Source: Synchiropus splendidus
Lineage: Eukaryota > Chordata > Actinopteri > Syngnathiformes > Callionymidae
Reading direction: 5' to 3'
Assembly: GCF_027744825.2 (NCBI RefSeq)
Contig: NC_071339.1
Coordinates: 24,429,501-24,493,500 of the forward strand
Length of the DNA stretch: 64,000 bases
Below are positions 44,081 through 58,799 of the stretch, one piece after another. The notes beneath the pieces are model-generated. The model made no database searches. It was given only the letters and a program-made list of their open reading frames with translations, and had not been told where the DNA came from. Position 1 is the stretch's first letter. The number at the start of each line of letters is the position of its first letter. The position numbers and the translations under genes were made by a program.

Positions 44081-47000
44081 CAACTACTAGAAAGACCCTT
44101 TCTGCTATTGTGGGAGGTGAAAATTTCATTTTCTGAAGCATCCCTGCAAAGTTATGGCACAATGCGTAAAACGCGTTTTCAGGCTGAGATAAGGTCGATT
44201 CTGGAACGCCAAACATAAAAATGTTGATAACTTTGGAAAAACACTTCAGACAGCTTAGACTTGATGTGCAACTACTAGAAAGACCCTTTCTGCTATAGTG
44301 AGAGGTGAAAATTTCATTTCCTGAAGCTTCCCTGCAAAGTTATGGCACACGGCAGACAAGGCGTTTTCAGCCTGAGATAAGGTCGATTCTGGAACGCCAA
44401 ACATAAAAATGTTGATAACTTTCGAAAAACACTTCAGACAGCTTCGATTTGATGTGCAACTACTAGAAAGACCCTTTATGCTATAGTGGGAGGCGAAAAT
44501 GTCATGTTCTGAAGCTTCCCTGGAAAGTTATGGGACAATGCAGAAAACGATTTTTCATCCTGAGATAAGGTCGATTCCGGAACGCCAAACATAAAAATGT
44601 TGATAACTTTGGAAAAACACTTCAGACAGCTTAGATTTGATGTGCAACTACTAGAAAGACCCTTTCTGCTATAGTGGGAGGTGAACATTTCATGTTCTGA
44701 AGATTCCCTGAGAAGTTATGGCACAATGCAGAAAACGCGTTTTCAGCCTGATACAAGGTGGGTTCCGGAACGCCAAGCGTAAAAATGTTGATAACTTTGG
44801 AACAACACTTCAGACAGCTTAGATTTGATGTGCAACTACTAGAAAGACCCTTTCTGCTATAGTGGGAGGTGAAAATTTCATGTTCTGAAGCTTCCTTGCA
44901 AAGTTATGGCACAATGCAGAAAATGCGTTTTCAGCCTGAGATAAGGTTGATTCCGGAACGCCAAACATAAAAATGTTGATAACTTTGGAAAAACACTTCA
45001 GACAGCTTAGATTTGATGTGCAACTACTAGAAAAACCCTTTCTGCTATAGTGGGAGGTGAACATTTCATGTTCTGAAGCTTCCCTGAGAAGTTATGGCAC
45101 AATGTAGAAAACGCGTTTTCAGCCTGAGATAAGGTGGGTTCTGAAACGCAAAACGTAAAAATGTTGATCACTTTGGAATAACACTTCAGACAGCTTAGAT
45201 TTGATGTGCAACTACTAGAAAGACCCTTTCTGCTATAGTTGGACGTGAAAATTTCATGTTCTGAAACTTCCCTGCAAAGTTATGGCACAATGCAGAAAAC
45301 GCGTTTTCAGCTTGAGATAAGGTGGGTTCCGGAACGCCAAACATAAAAATGTTGATAACTTTTGAAAAACATTTCAGACAGCTTAGATTTGATGTGCAAC
45401 TACTAGAAAGACCCTTTCTGCTATAGTGGGAGGTGAACATTTCATGTTCTGAAGCTTCCCTGAGAATTATGGCACAATGCAGAAAACGCGTTTTCAGCCT
45501 GAGATTAGGTGGGTTCCGAAACGCCAAACGTAAAAATATTGATCACTTTGGAACAACACTTCAGACAGCTTAGATTTGATGTGCAACTACTAGAAAGACC
45601 CTTTCTGTTACAGTGGGAGGTGAAAATTTCATGTTCTAAAGGTTCCCTGTAAAGTTATGGCACAATGCGTAAATCGCGTTTTCAGCCTGAGATGAGGTCG
45701 ATTCTGGAACGCCAAACATAAAAATGTTGATAACTTTGGAAAAACACTTCAGACAGCTTAGATTTGATGTGCAACTACTAGAAAGACCCTTTCTGCTATA
45801 GTTCGATGTCGAAATTTCATGTTCTGAAGCTTCCTTGGAAAGTTATGGGACAATGCAGAAAACGATTTTTCATCCTGAGATAAGGTCGATTCCAGAACAC
45901 CAAACATAAAAATGTTGATAACTTTCGAAAAACACTTCAGACAGCTTAGATTTGATGTGCAACTACAAGAAAGACCCTTTCTGCTATAGTGGGAGGTGAA
46001 AATTTCATTTTCTGAAGCTTCCCTGCAAAGTTATGGCACAAAGCGTAAAAACAGTTTTCAGCCCGAGATAAGGTCGATTCCGGAACGCCAAACATAAAAA
46101 TGTTGATAACTTTGGAAAAACACTTCAGACAGCTTAGATTTGATGTGCAACTACTAGAAGGACCCTTTCTGCTATAGTGGGAGGTTAAAATTTCATGTTC
46201 TGAAGCATCCCTGCAAAGTTATGGCACAATGCAGAAAATGCGTTTTCAGCCGGAGATAAGGTTGATTCCGGAACGCCAAACATAAAAATGTTGATAACTT
46301 TGGAAAAACACTTCAAACAGCTTAGATTTGATGTGCAACTACTAGAAAGACCCTTTCTGCTGTAGTGGGAGGTGAAAATTTCATGTTCTAAAGGTTCCCT
46401 GCAAAGTTATGGCACAATGCGTAAAACGCGTTTTCAGCCTGAGATAAGGTGGGTTCCGGAAGGCCAAACATAAAAATGTTGATAACTTTGTAAAAACATT
46501 TCAGACAGCTTAGATTTGATGTGCAACGACTAGAAAAACCCTTTCTGTTATAGTGGGAGGTGAAAATTTCATGTTCTAAAGGTTCCCTGCAAAGTTATGG
46601 CACAAAGCCTAAAAAGCGTTTTCAGCCTGTGATAAGGTCAATTCCGGAATGCCAAACATAAAAATGTTGATAACTTTGGAAAAACACTTCAGACAGCTTA
46701 GATTTGATGTGCAACTACTAGAAGGACCCTTTCTGCTATAGTGGGAGGTTAAAATTTCATGTTCTGAAGCTTCCCTGCAAGGATATGGCACAATGCGTAA
46801 AACGCGTTTTCAGCCTGAGATAAGGTGGGTTCCGGAAGGCCAAACTTAAAAATGTTGATAACTTTGGAAAAACACTTCAGACAGCTTAGATTTGATGTGC
46901 AACTACTAGAAAGACCCTTTCTGCTTTTGTGGGAGGTGAACATTTCATGTTCTGAAGCTTCCCTGAGAAGTTATGGCACAATGCAGAAAACGCGTTTTCA

Positions 47001-49139
47001 GCCTGTGATAAGGTGGGTTCGTAACGCCAAACGTAAAAATGTTGATCACTTTGGAAAAACACTTCAGACAGCTTAGATTTGATGTGCAACTACTAGAAAG
47101 ACCCTTTCTGCTATAGTGGGAGGTGAACATTTCATGTTCTGAAGCTTCCCTGAGAAGTTATGGCACAATGCAGAAAACGCGTTTTCAGCCTGTGATAAGG
47201 TGGGTTCCGAAACGCCAAACGTAAAAATGTTGATCACTTTGGAAAAACACTTCAGACAGCTTAGATTTGATGTGCAACTACTAGAAAGACCCTTTCTGCT
47301 ATAGTGGGAGGTAAAAATTTCATGTTCTGAAGCTTCCATTCAAAGTTATGGCACAATGCAGACAACGCGTTTTCAGCCTGAGATAAGGTCGATTCTGGAA
47401 CGCCAAACATAAAAATGTTGATAACTTTCGAAAAACACTTCAGACAGCTTAGATTTGATGTGCGACTTCTAGAAAGACCCTTTCTGCTATAGTGGGAGGT
47501 GAACATTTCATGTTCTGAAGCTTCCCTGAGAAGTTATGGCACAATGCAGAAAACGCGTTTTCAGCCTGAGATAAGGTGTTTTCCGAAACGCCAAACGTAA
47601 AAATGTTGATAACTTTGGAACAACACTTCAGACAGCTTAGATTTGATGTGCAACTACTAGAAAGACCCTTTCTGCTATAGTGGGAGGTGAAAATTTCATG
47701 TTCTAAAGGTTCCCTGCAAAGTTATGGCACAATGCGTAAAACGTGTTTTCAGCCTGAGATAAGGTCGATTCCGGAACGCCAAACATAAAAATGTTGATAA
47801 CTTTCGGAAAACATTTCAGACAGCTTAGATTTGATGTGCAACTACTAGAAAGACCCTTTCTGCTATGGTGGGAGGTGAACATTTCATGTTCTGAAGCTTC
47901 CCTGAGAAGTAATGGCACAATGCGTAAAACGCGTTTTCAGGCTGAGAAAAGGTCGATTCCGGAACGCCAAACATTAAAATGTTGCTAACTTTGGAAAAAC
48001 ACTTCAGACAGCTTATATTTGATGTGCAACCACTAGAAAGACAATTTCTGCTATAGTGGTAGGTGAAACTTTCGTGTTCTGAAGCTTTCCTTCAAAGTTA
48101 TGGCTTAATGCAGCAAACGCGTTTTCAGTCTGAGATAAGGTGGGTTCCGGAACGCCAAACGTAAAATTGTTGATAACTTTGGAAAAAACATTTCAGACAG
48201 TTTAGATTTGATGTGCAACTACTAGAAAGACCCTTTCTGCTATAGTGGGAGGTGAAAATTTGATGTTCTGAAGCTTCCCTGCAAAGTTATGGCACAATGC
48301 AGAAAACACGTTTTCAGCCTGAGATAAGATGTTTTCCGGAACGCCAAACATAAAAATGTTGATAACTTTGGAAAAACACTTCAGAGAGCTTAGATTTGAG
48401 GTGCAACTACTAGAAAGACCCTTTCTGCTATAGTGGGAGGTGGAACTTTCATGTTCAGAAGCTTTCCTCCAAAGTTATGGCACAATTCAGAAAACACGTT
48501 TTCAGCCTGAGACAAGTTGGGTTCCGGAACGCCAAACATAAAAATGTTGATAACTTTCGAAAAACACTTCAGACAGCTTAGATTTGATGTGCAACTACTA
48601 CAAAGACCCTGTCTGTCAAAGTGGGATTTGAAAATTTCATGTTCTGAGGCTTCCCTGCAAAGTTATGGCACAATGCAGAAAACGCGTTTTCAGCCTGAGA
48701 TAAAGTGGGTTCCGGAACGCCAAACATAAAAATGTTGATAACTTTCGAAAAACACTTCAGACAGCTTAGATTTAATGTGCAACTACTAGAAAGACCCTTT
48801 CTGCTATAGTGGGAGGTGAAAATTTCATTTACTGAAGCTTCTCTGCAAAGTTATGGCACAATGCGTAAAACGCGTTTTCAGCCTGAGATAAGGTCGATTC
48901 CGGAACGCCAAATATAAAAATGTTGATAACTTTCGAAAAACACTTCAGACAGCTTAGATTTGATGTGCAACTACTAGAAAGACCCTTTCTGCTATAGTGG
49001 GAGGTGAAAATTTCATGTTCTGAAGCTTCCCTGCAAAGTTATGGCACAATGCGTAAAACGCGTCTTCAGCCTGAGATAAGGTGGGTTCCGGAACGCCAAA
49101 CTTGAAAATGTTGATAACTTTCGAAAAACACTTCAGACA

Positions 49140-50270
49140 GCTTAGATTTGATGTGCAACTACTAGAAAAACCCTTTCTGCTATAGTGGGAGGTGAAAATT
49201 TCATTTTCTGGAACTTCCCTGCAAAGTTATGGCACAATGCGTAAAACGCGTTTTCAGCCTAAGATAAGGTGGGTTCCGGAACGCCAAACTTGAAAATGTT
49301 GATAACTTTCGAAAAACACTTCAGACAGCTTATATTTGATGTGCAACTACTAGAAAGACCCTTTCTGCTATAGTGGGAGGTGAAACTTTCATGTTCTGAA
49401 GCTTTCCTTCAAAGTTATGGGACAATGCAGACAACGCATTTTCAGCGTGAGATAAGGTGGGTTCCGGAACGCCAAACTTAAAAATGTTGATAACTTTCGA
49501 AAAACACTTCAGACAGATTAGATTTGATGTGCAACTACTAGAAAAACCCTTTCTGCTATAGTGGGAGGTGAAAATTTCATTTTCTGGAACTTCCCTGCAA
49601 AGTTATGGCACAATGCGTAAAACGCGTTTTCAGCCTTAGATAAGGTGGGTTCCGGAACGCCAAACTTGAAAATGTTGATAACTTTCGATAAACACTTCAG
49701 ACAGCTTATATTTGATGTGCAACTACTAGAAAGACCCTTTCTGCTATAGTGGGAGGTGAAACTTTCATGTTCTGAAGCTTTCCTTCAAAGTTATGGGACA
49801 ATGCAGACAACGCATTTTCAGCGTGAGATAAGGTGGGTTCCGGAACGCCAAACTTAAAAATGTTGATAACTTTCGAAAAACCCTTCAGACAGCTTAGAGT
49901 TGATGTGTAACTACTAAAAAGACCCTTTCTGCTATAGTGGGAGGTGAAACTTTCATGTTCTGGAACTTCCCTGCAAAGTTATGGCACAATGCGTAAAACG
50001 CGTCTTCAGCCTGAGATAAGGTCGATTCCGGAACGCCAAACATAAAAATGTTGATAACTTTGGAAAAACATTTCAGACAGCTTATATTTGATGTGCAACT
50101 ACTAGAAAGACCCTTTCTGCTATAGTGGGATGTGAAACTTTCATGTTCTGAAGCTTTCCTTCAAAGTTATGGGACAATGCAGACAACGCATTTTCAGCGT
50201 GAGATGAGGTGGGTTCCGACACGCCAAACTTAAAAATGTTGATAACTTTCGAAAAACACTTCAGACAGAT
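49140..50270 (+). repeat. Local two-unit (376-bp) higher-order repeat
   Basis: Alternating unit types. One has TTTCATTTTCTGGAACTTCC and GCGTAAAACGCG. The other has CTTATATTTGATGTGC, GAAACTTTCATG, TTTCCTTCAAAGTTATGGG and CAGACAACGCATTTTCAGCG. The second type recurs at 49329, 49705 and about 50083, i.e. every 376 bp. Confidence 0.85.
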
Positions 50271-50859
50271 TAGATTTGATGTGCAACTATTAGAAAGACC
50301 CTGTTTGTCATAGTGGGAGCTGAAAATTTCATGTTCTGATGCTTCCCTGCAAAGTTAAGGAACAATGCACAAAACGCGTTTTCAGCCTGAGATAAGGTGG
50401 GTTCCGGAACGCCAAACTTAAAAATGTTGATAACTTTGGAAAAACGCTTCAGACAGCTTAGATTTGATGTGCAACTACAAGAAAGACCCTTTCTGCTATA
50501 GTGGGAGGTGAAAATTTCATGTTCTGAAGCTTCCCTGCAAAGTTATGGCACAATGCGTAAAACGCGTCTTCAGCCTGAGATAAGGTCGATTCCGGAACGC
50601 CAAACATAAAAATGTTGATAACTTTGGAAAAACATTTCAGACAGCTTAGATTTGATGTGTAACTACTAAAAAGACCCTTTCTGCTATAGTGGGAGGTGAA
50701 ACTTTCATGTTCTGAAGCTTTCCTTAAAAGTAATGGCACAATGCAGTAAACGCGTTTTCAGCCTGAGACAAGGTGGGTTCCGGAACGCCAAACATAAAAA
50801 TGTTGATAACTTTCGAAAAACACTTCAGACAGATTAGATTTGATGTGGAACTATTAGAA

Positions 50860-51100
50860 AGACCCTTTCTGCTACAGTGGGAGGTTAAAATTTCATGTTC
50901 TGAAGCTTCCCTGCAAAGTTATGGCTCAATGCAGAAAACGCGTTTTCAGCCCGAGATAATGTGGGTTCCGGAGCGGCAAACGTAAAAATGTTGATAACTT
51001 TGGAAAAACACTTCAGACAGCTTAGATTTAATGTGCAACAACTAGAAAAACCCTTTCTGCTATAGTGGGAGGTGAAAATTTCATGTTCTGAAGCTTCCCT
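50860..51100 (+). repeat. Variant block recurring at 16- and 18-unit offsets
   Basis: GCTACAGTGGGAGG with TTATGGCTCAATGC, CAGCCCGAGATAATGTGGG and GAGCGGCAAACG starts at 50871 and recurs at 53879 (+3008, 16 units). Modified forms occur at 57263 (+3384, 18 units) and, partly, at 58391 (+1128, 6 units). Confidence 0.85.
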
Positions 51101-54100
51101 GCAAAGTAATGGCACAATGCAGAAAACGCGTTTTCAGCTTGAGATAAGGTGTGTTCCGGAACGCCAAACATAAAAATGTTGATAATTTTTGAAAAGCACT
51201 TCAGACAGCTTAGATTTGATGTGCGACTACGAGAAAGACCCTTTCTGATATAGTGGGAGGTCAAAATTGCATGTTCTGAAGCTTCCCTGGAAAGTTATGG
51301 GACAATGCAGAAAACAATTTTTCAACCTGACATAAGGTCGATTCCGGGACGCCAAACATAAAAATGTTGGTAACTTTCATAAAACACTTCAGACAGCTTA
51401 GATTTGATGTGCAACTACTAGAAAAACCCTTTCTGCTATAGTGGGAGGTGAAAATTTCATTTTCTGGAACTTCCCTGCAAAGTTATGGCACAATGCGTAA
51501 AACGCGTTTTCAGCCTGAGATAAGGTTGATTCCGGAACGCCAAACATAAAAATGTTGATAACTTTGGAAAAACATTTCAGACAGCTTAGATTTGATGTGC
51601 AACTACTAGAAAGACCCTGTTTGTCATAGTGGGAGATGAAAATTTTATGTTCTGATAATTCCCTGCAAAGTTAAGGGACAATGCAGAAAACGCGTTTTCA
51701 ACCGGAGATAAGGTGGGTTCCGGAACGCCAAACATAAAAATGTGGATAACTTTGGAAAAACCCTTCAGACAGCTTAGATTTGATGTGTAACTAGTAAAAA
51801 GACCCTTTCTGCTATAGTGGGAGGTGAAACTTTCATGTTCTGAAGCTTTCCTTAAAAGTTAAGGAACAATGCACAAAACGCGTTTTCAGCCTGAGATAAG
51901 GTGGGTTCCGGAACGCCAAACTTAAAAATGTTGATAACTTTGGAAAAACACTTCAGACAGCTTGGATTTGATGTGCAACTACTAGAAAGACCCTTTCTGC
52001 TACAGTGGGAGGTTAAAATTTCATGTTCTGAAGCTTCCCTGCAAAGTTATGGCTCAATGCAGAAAACGCGTTTTCAGCCCGAGATAAGGTCGATTCCGGA
52101 ACGCCGAACATAAAAATGTTGATAACTTTGGAAAAACATTTCAGACAGCTTAGATTTGATGTGCAACTACTAGAAAGACAGTTTCTGCAATAGTGGGAGG
52201 TTAAAATTTCTTGTTCTGAAGCTTCCCTGCAAAGTTATGGCACGATGCAGAAAACGCGTTTTCAGCCTGAGATAAGGTCGATTCCGGAACGCCAAACATA
52301 AAAATGTTTATAACTTTGGAAAAACACTTCAGACGGCTTAGATTTGATGTGCAAATACTAGAAAGACCCTATCTGCTATCGTGGGAGGTGAAAATTTCTT
52401 TTTCTGAAGCTTCCCGGCAAAGTTATTGCACAATGCGTAAAACGCGTTTTCAGCCTGAGATAAGGTCGATTCCAGAACGCCAAACATAAAAATGTTGATA
52501 ACTTTGGAAAAACACTTCAGACAGCTTAGATTTGATGTGCAACTACTAGAAAGACCCTTTCTGCTATAGTGGGAGGTAAAAATTTCATTTTCTGGAACTT
52601 CCCTGCAAAGTTATGGCACAAAGCGTAAAACGCGTCTTCAGCCTGAGATAAGGTCGATTCCGGAACGCCAAACATAAATATGTTGATAACTTTGGAAAAA
52701 CACTTCAGACAGCTTAGATTTAATGTGCAACAACTAGAAAGACCCTTTCTGCTATAGTGGGAGGTGAAAATTTCATGTTCTGAAGCTTCCCTGCAAAGTT
52801 ATGGCACATTGCAGAAAACGCGTTTTCAGCCTGAGATAAGGTGGGTTCCGGAACGCCAAACATAAAAATGTTGATAACTTTCGAAAAACACTTCAGACAG
52901 CTTAGATTTGATGTGCAACTACTAGAAAGACCCTTTCTGCTATAGTGGGAGGTGAAAATTTCATTTTCTGAATCTTCCCTGAGAATTAATGGCACAATGC
53001 ACAAAACGCATTTTCAGCCTGAGATAAGGTGGGTTCCGGAACGCCAAACGTAAAAATGTTGATAACTTTGGAAAAACACTTCAGACAGCTTAGATTTGAT
53101 GTGCAACTACTAGAAAGACCCTTTCTGCCATAGTGGGAGGAAAAAATTTCATGTTCTGAAGCTTCCCTGGAAAGTTATGGGACAATGCGTAAAACGCGTT
53201 TTCAGCCTGAGATAAGGTGGGTTCCGGAACGTCAAACTTAAAAATGTTGATAACTTTCAAAAAACACTTCAGACAGCTTAGATTTGATGTGCAAGTACTA
53301 GAAAAACCCTTTCTGCTATAGTGGGAGGTGAAAATTTCATTTTCTGGAACTTCCCTGCAAAGTTATGGCACAATGCGTAAAACGCGTCTTCAGCCTGAGA
53401 TAAGGTCGATTCCGGAACGCCAAACATAAAAATGTTGATAACTTTGGAAAAACATTTCAGACAGCTTATATTTGATGTGCAACTACTAGAAAGACCCTTT
53501 CTGCTATAGTGGGAGGTGAAACTTTCATGTTCTGAAGCTTTCCTTCAAAGTTATGGGACAATGCAGAAAACGCATTTTCAGCCTGAGATAAGGTGGGTTC
53601 CGGAACGCCAAACTTAAAAATGTTACTAACTTTCGAAAAACACTTCAGACAGATTAGATTTGATGTGCAACTATTAGAAAGACCCTGTTTGTCATAGTGG
53701 GAGCTGAAAATTTTATGTTCTGATAATTCCCTGCAAAGTTAAGGGACAATGCAGAAAACGCGTTTTCAGCCTGAGATAAGGTGGGTTCCGGAACGCCAAA
53801 CATAAAAATGTTGATAAATTTGGAAAAACCCTTCAGACAGCTTAGATTTGATGTGCAACTACTAGAAAGACCCTTTCTGCTACAGTGGGAGGTTAAAATT
53901 TCATGTTCTGAAGCTTCCCTGCAAAGTTATGGCTCAATGCAGAAAACGCGTTTTCAGCCCGAGATAATGTGGGTTCCGGAGCGGCAAACGTAAAAATGTT
54001 GATAACTTTGGAAAAACACTTCAGACAGCTTAGATTTAATGTGCAACAACTAGAAAAACCCTTTCTGCTATAGTGGGAGGTGAAAATTTCATGTTCTGAA

Positions 54101-57100
54101 GCTTCCCGGCAAAGTTATTGCACAATGCGTAATACGCGTTTTCAGCCTGAGATAAGGTCGATTCCGGAACGCCAAACATAAAAATGTTGATAACTTTCGA
54201 AAAAAACTTCAGACAGGTTAGATATCAGGTGCAACTACTAGAAAGACCCTTTCTACTATACTGGGAGGTGAAAATTTCATATTCTGAAGCTTTATGCAAA
54301 GTTATGGCACAATGCGTAAAACGCGTTTTCAGCCTGAGATAAGGTGGTTCCCGGAACGCCAAACATAAATATCTTGATATCTTTGGAAAAACACTTCAGA
54401 CAGCTTAGATTTGATGTGGAACTACTAGAAAGACCCTTTCTGTTATAGTGGGATGTGAAAATTTCATGTTCTGAAGCTTCCCAGCAAATTAATGGCGCAA
54501 TGCAGAAAACGCGTTTTCAGCCAGAGATAAGGTCGATTCCGGAACGCCAAACATAAAAATGTTGATAACTTTCGAAAAAACACTTCAGACAGCTTAGATT
54601 TGAAGTGTAACTACTAGAAATACCCTTTCTGCTATAGTGGGATGTGAAATTTTTATGTTCTGAAGCTTCCTTGCAAAGTTATGGCACAATGCGTAAAACG
54701 CGTTTTCAGCCTGACATAAGGTCGATTCCGGAATGGGAAACATAAAAAAGTTGATAACTTTGTAAAAACACTTCAGACAGCTTAGATTTGATGTGCAACT
54801 ACTAGAAAGACCCTTTCTACTATAGCGGCAGGTGAAATTTTCATGTTCTGAGGCTTCCCTGCAAAGTTATGGCACAATGCAGAAAACGCGTTTTCAGCCT
54901 TAGATAAGGTGGGTTCCGGAACGTCAAACTTAAAAATGTTGATAACTTTCAAAAAACACTTCAGACAGCTTAGATTTGATGTGCAACTACTAGAAAAACC
55001 CTTTCTGCTATAGTGGGAGGTGAAAATTTCATTTTCTGGAACTTCCCTGCAAAGTTATGGCACAATGCGTAAAACGCGTCTTCAGCCTGAGATAAGGTCG
55101 ATTCCGGAACGCCAAACATAAAAATGTTGATAACTTTGGAAAAACATTTCAGACAGCTTAGATTTGATCTGCAACTACTAGAAAAACCCTTTCTGCTATA
55201 GTGGGAGGTGAACATTTCATGTTCTGAAGCTTCCCTGAGAAGTTATGGCACAATGCGTAAAACGCGTTTTCAGGCTGAGATAAGGTCGATTCCGGAACGC
55301 CAAACATAAAAATGTTGATAACTTTCGGAAAACATTTCAGACAGCTTAGATTTGATGAGCAAATACTAGAAAGACCCTTTCTGCTATAGTGGGAGGTGAA
55401 AATTCGATGTTCTGAAGCTTCCCTGCAAAGTTATGGCACAATGCAGAAAACGCGTTTTCAGCCTGAAAAAAGGTGGGTTCCGGAACGCCAAACTTAACAA
55501 TGTTGATAACTTTGGAAAACCACTTCAGACAGCTTAGATTTGATGTGCAACTACTAGAAAGACAATTTCTGCTATAGTGGTAGGTGAAACTTTTGAGTTC
55601 TGAAGCTTTCCTTCAAAGTTATGGCACAATGCAGAAAACGCGTTTTCAGCCTGAGATAAGATGTTTTCCGGAACGCCAAAAATTAAAATGTTGATAACTT
55701 TGGAAAAACACATCAGGCAGCTTATATTTGATGTGCAACTACTCGAAAGACCCTTTCTGCTATAGTGGGAGGTGAAACGTTCATGTTCTGAAGCTTTCCT
55801 TCAAAGTTATGGCACAATGCAGAAAATGCGTTTTCAGCCTGAGATAAGGTGGGTTCCGGAACGCCAAACATAAAAATGTTGATAACTTTGGAAAAACACT
55901 TGAGACAGCTTGGATTTGATGTGCAGCTACTACAAGGACCCTGTCTGTTATAGTGGGAGTTGAAAATTTCATGTTCTGAAGCTTCCCTGCAAAGTTGAGG
56001 AACAATGCAGAAAACGCGTTTTCAGCCTGAGATAAGGTGGGTTCCGAAACGTCAAACATAAAAATGTTGATAACTTTGGAAAAAACATTTCAGACAGCTT
56101 AGATTTGTTGTGCAACTACTAGAAAGACCCTTTCTGCTATAGTGGGAGGTGAAAATTTCATGTTCTAAAGGTTCCCTGCAAAGTTATGGTACAATGCAGA
56201 AAACGCGTTTTCAGCCTGAGATAAGGTGGGTTCCGGAACGCCAAACATAAAAATGTTGATAACTTTGGAAAACACTTCAGACAGCTCAGATTTGATGTGC
56301 AATTACTAGATAGACCCTGTCTGTTATAGTGGGAGTTGAAACTTTCATGTTCTGAAGCTTCCCTGCAAAGTTAAGGAACAATGCAGAAAACGTGTTTTCA
56401 GCCTGAGGTAAGGTGGGTTCCGGAACGCCAAACATAAAAATGTTAATAACTTTGGAAAAACACTTCAGACAGCTTAGATTTGATGTGCAACTACTAGAAA
56501 GACCCTTTCTGCTACAGTGGGAGGATAAAATTTCATGTTCTGAAGCTTTCCTTCAAAGTTATGGGACAATGCAGAAAACGCGTTTTCAGACTGAGATAAA
56601 GAGGGTTCCGGAACGCCAAACTTAAAAATGTTGATAACTTTCGAAAAACACTTCAGACAGATTAGATTTGATGTGCAACTACTAAAAAGACCCTTTCTGC
56701 TATAGTGGGAGGTGAAACTTTCATGTTCTGAAGTTTTCCTTCAAAGTTATGGCACAATGTAGAAAACGCGTTTTCAGCCTGAGACAAGGTGGGTTCCGGA
56801 ACGCCAAACATAAAAATGTTGATAACTTTCGAAAAACACTTCAGACAGATTAGATTTGATGTGCAACTATTAGAAAGACCCTGTTTGTCATAGTGGGAGC
56901 TGAAAATTTCATGTTCTGATGCTTCCCTGCAAAGTTAAGGAACAATGCACAAAACGCGTTTTCAGCCTGAGATAAGGTGGGTTCCGGAACGCCAAACTTA
57001 AAAATGTTGATAACTTTGGAAAAACACTTCAGACAACTTAGATTTGATGTGCAACTATTAGAAAGACCCTGTTTGTCATAGTGGGAGCTGAAAATTTCAT

Positions 57101-58799
57101 GTTCTGATGCTTCCCTGCAAAGTTATGGCACAATGCAGAAAACGCGTTTTCAGGCTGAGATAAAGTGGATTCCGGAACGCCAAACTTAAAAATGTTGATA
57201 ACTTTGGAAAAACACTTCAGACAGCTTAGATTTGATGTGCAACTACTAGAAAGACCCTTTCTGCTACAGTGGGAGGTTAAAATTTCATGTTCTGAAGCTT
57301 CCCTGCAAAGTTATGGCACAATGCAGAAAACACGTTTTCAGCCCGAGATAATGTGGGTTCCGGAGCAGCAAACGTAAAAATGTTGATAACTTTGGAAAAA
57401 CACTTCAGACAGCTTAGATTTAATGTGCAACGACTAGAAAGACCCTTTCTGCTATAGTGGGAGGTGAAAATTTCATGTTCTGAAGCTTCCCTGCAAAGTT
57501 ATGGCACAATGCAGAAAACGCGTTTTCAGCCTGAGATAAGGTGGGTTCCGGAACGCCAAACATAAAAATGTTTATGACTTTGGAAAAACACTTCAGACAG
57601 CTTAGATTTGATGTGCAACGACTTGAAAGACCCTTTCTGCTACAGTGGGAGTTGAAAATTTCATTTTCTGAAGCTTCCATGCAAAGTTATTGCACAATGC
57701 GTAAAACGCGTTTTCAGCCTGAGATAAGGTCGATTCCAGAACGCCAAACATAAAAATGTTGATAACTTTGGAAAATCACTTCAGACAGCTTAGATTTGAT
57801 GTGCAGCTACTAGAAAGACCCTTTCTGCTATAGTGGGAGGTGAAAATTTCATTTTCTGAATCTTCCTTGAGAATTAATGGCACAATGCACAAAACGCGTT
57901 TTCAGCCTGAGATAAGGTGGGTTCCGGAACGCCAAACGTAAAAATGTTGATAACTTTGGAAAAACACTTCAGACAACTTAGATATGATGTGCAACTACTA
58001 GAAAGACCCTTTCTGCCATAGTGGGAGGAAAAAAATTCATGTTCTGAAGCTTCCCTGGAAAGTTATGGGACAATGCGTAAAACGCGTTTTCAGCCTGAGA
58101 TAAGGTCGATTCCGGAACGCCAAACATAAAAATGTTGATAACTTTCGAAAAACACTTCAGACAGCTTAGATTTGATGTGCAACTACAAGAAAGACCCTGT
58201 TTGTCATAGTGGGAGCTGAAAATTTCATGTTCTGATGCTTCGTTGCAAAGTTAAGGAACAATGCAGAAAACGCGTCTTCAGCCTGAGATAAAGTGGGTTC
58301 CGGAACGCCAAACTTAAAAATGTTGATAACTTTGGAAAAACACTTCAGACAGCTTAGATTTGATGTGCAACCTCTAGAAACACCCTTTCTGCTACAGTGG
58401 GAGGTTAAAATTTCATGTTCTGAAGCTTCCCTGCAAAGTTATGGCACAATGCAGAAAACGCGTTTTCAGCCTGAGATAAGGTGGGTTCCGGAACGCCAAA
58501 CATAAAAATGTTTATGACTTTGGAAAAACACTTCAGACAGCTTAGATTTGATGTGCAACGACTTGAAAGACCCTTTCTGCTATAGTGGGAGTTGAAAATG
58601 TCATGTTCTGAAGCTTCCCTGCAAAGTTAAGGAACAATGCAGAAACCGCGTTTTCAGCCTGAGATAAGGTTGATTCCGGAACGCCAAACATAAAAATGTT
58701 GATAACTTTGGAAAAACACATCAGACAGCTTAGATTTGTTGTGCAACAACTAGAAAGACCCTTTCTGCTATAGTGGGAGGTGAAAATTTCATGTTCGGA

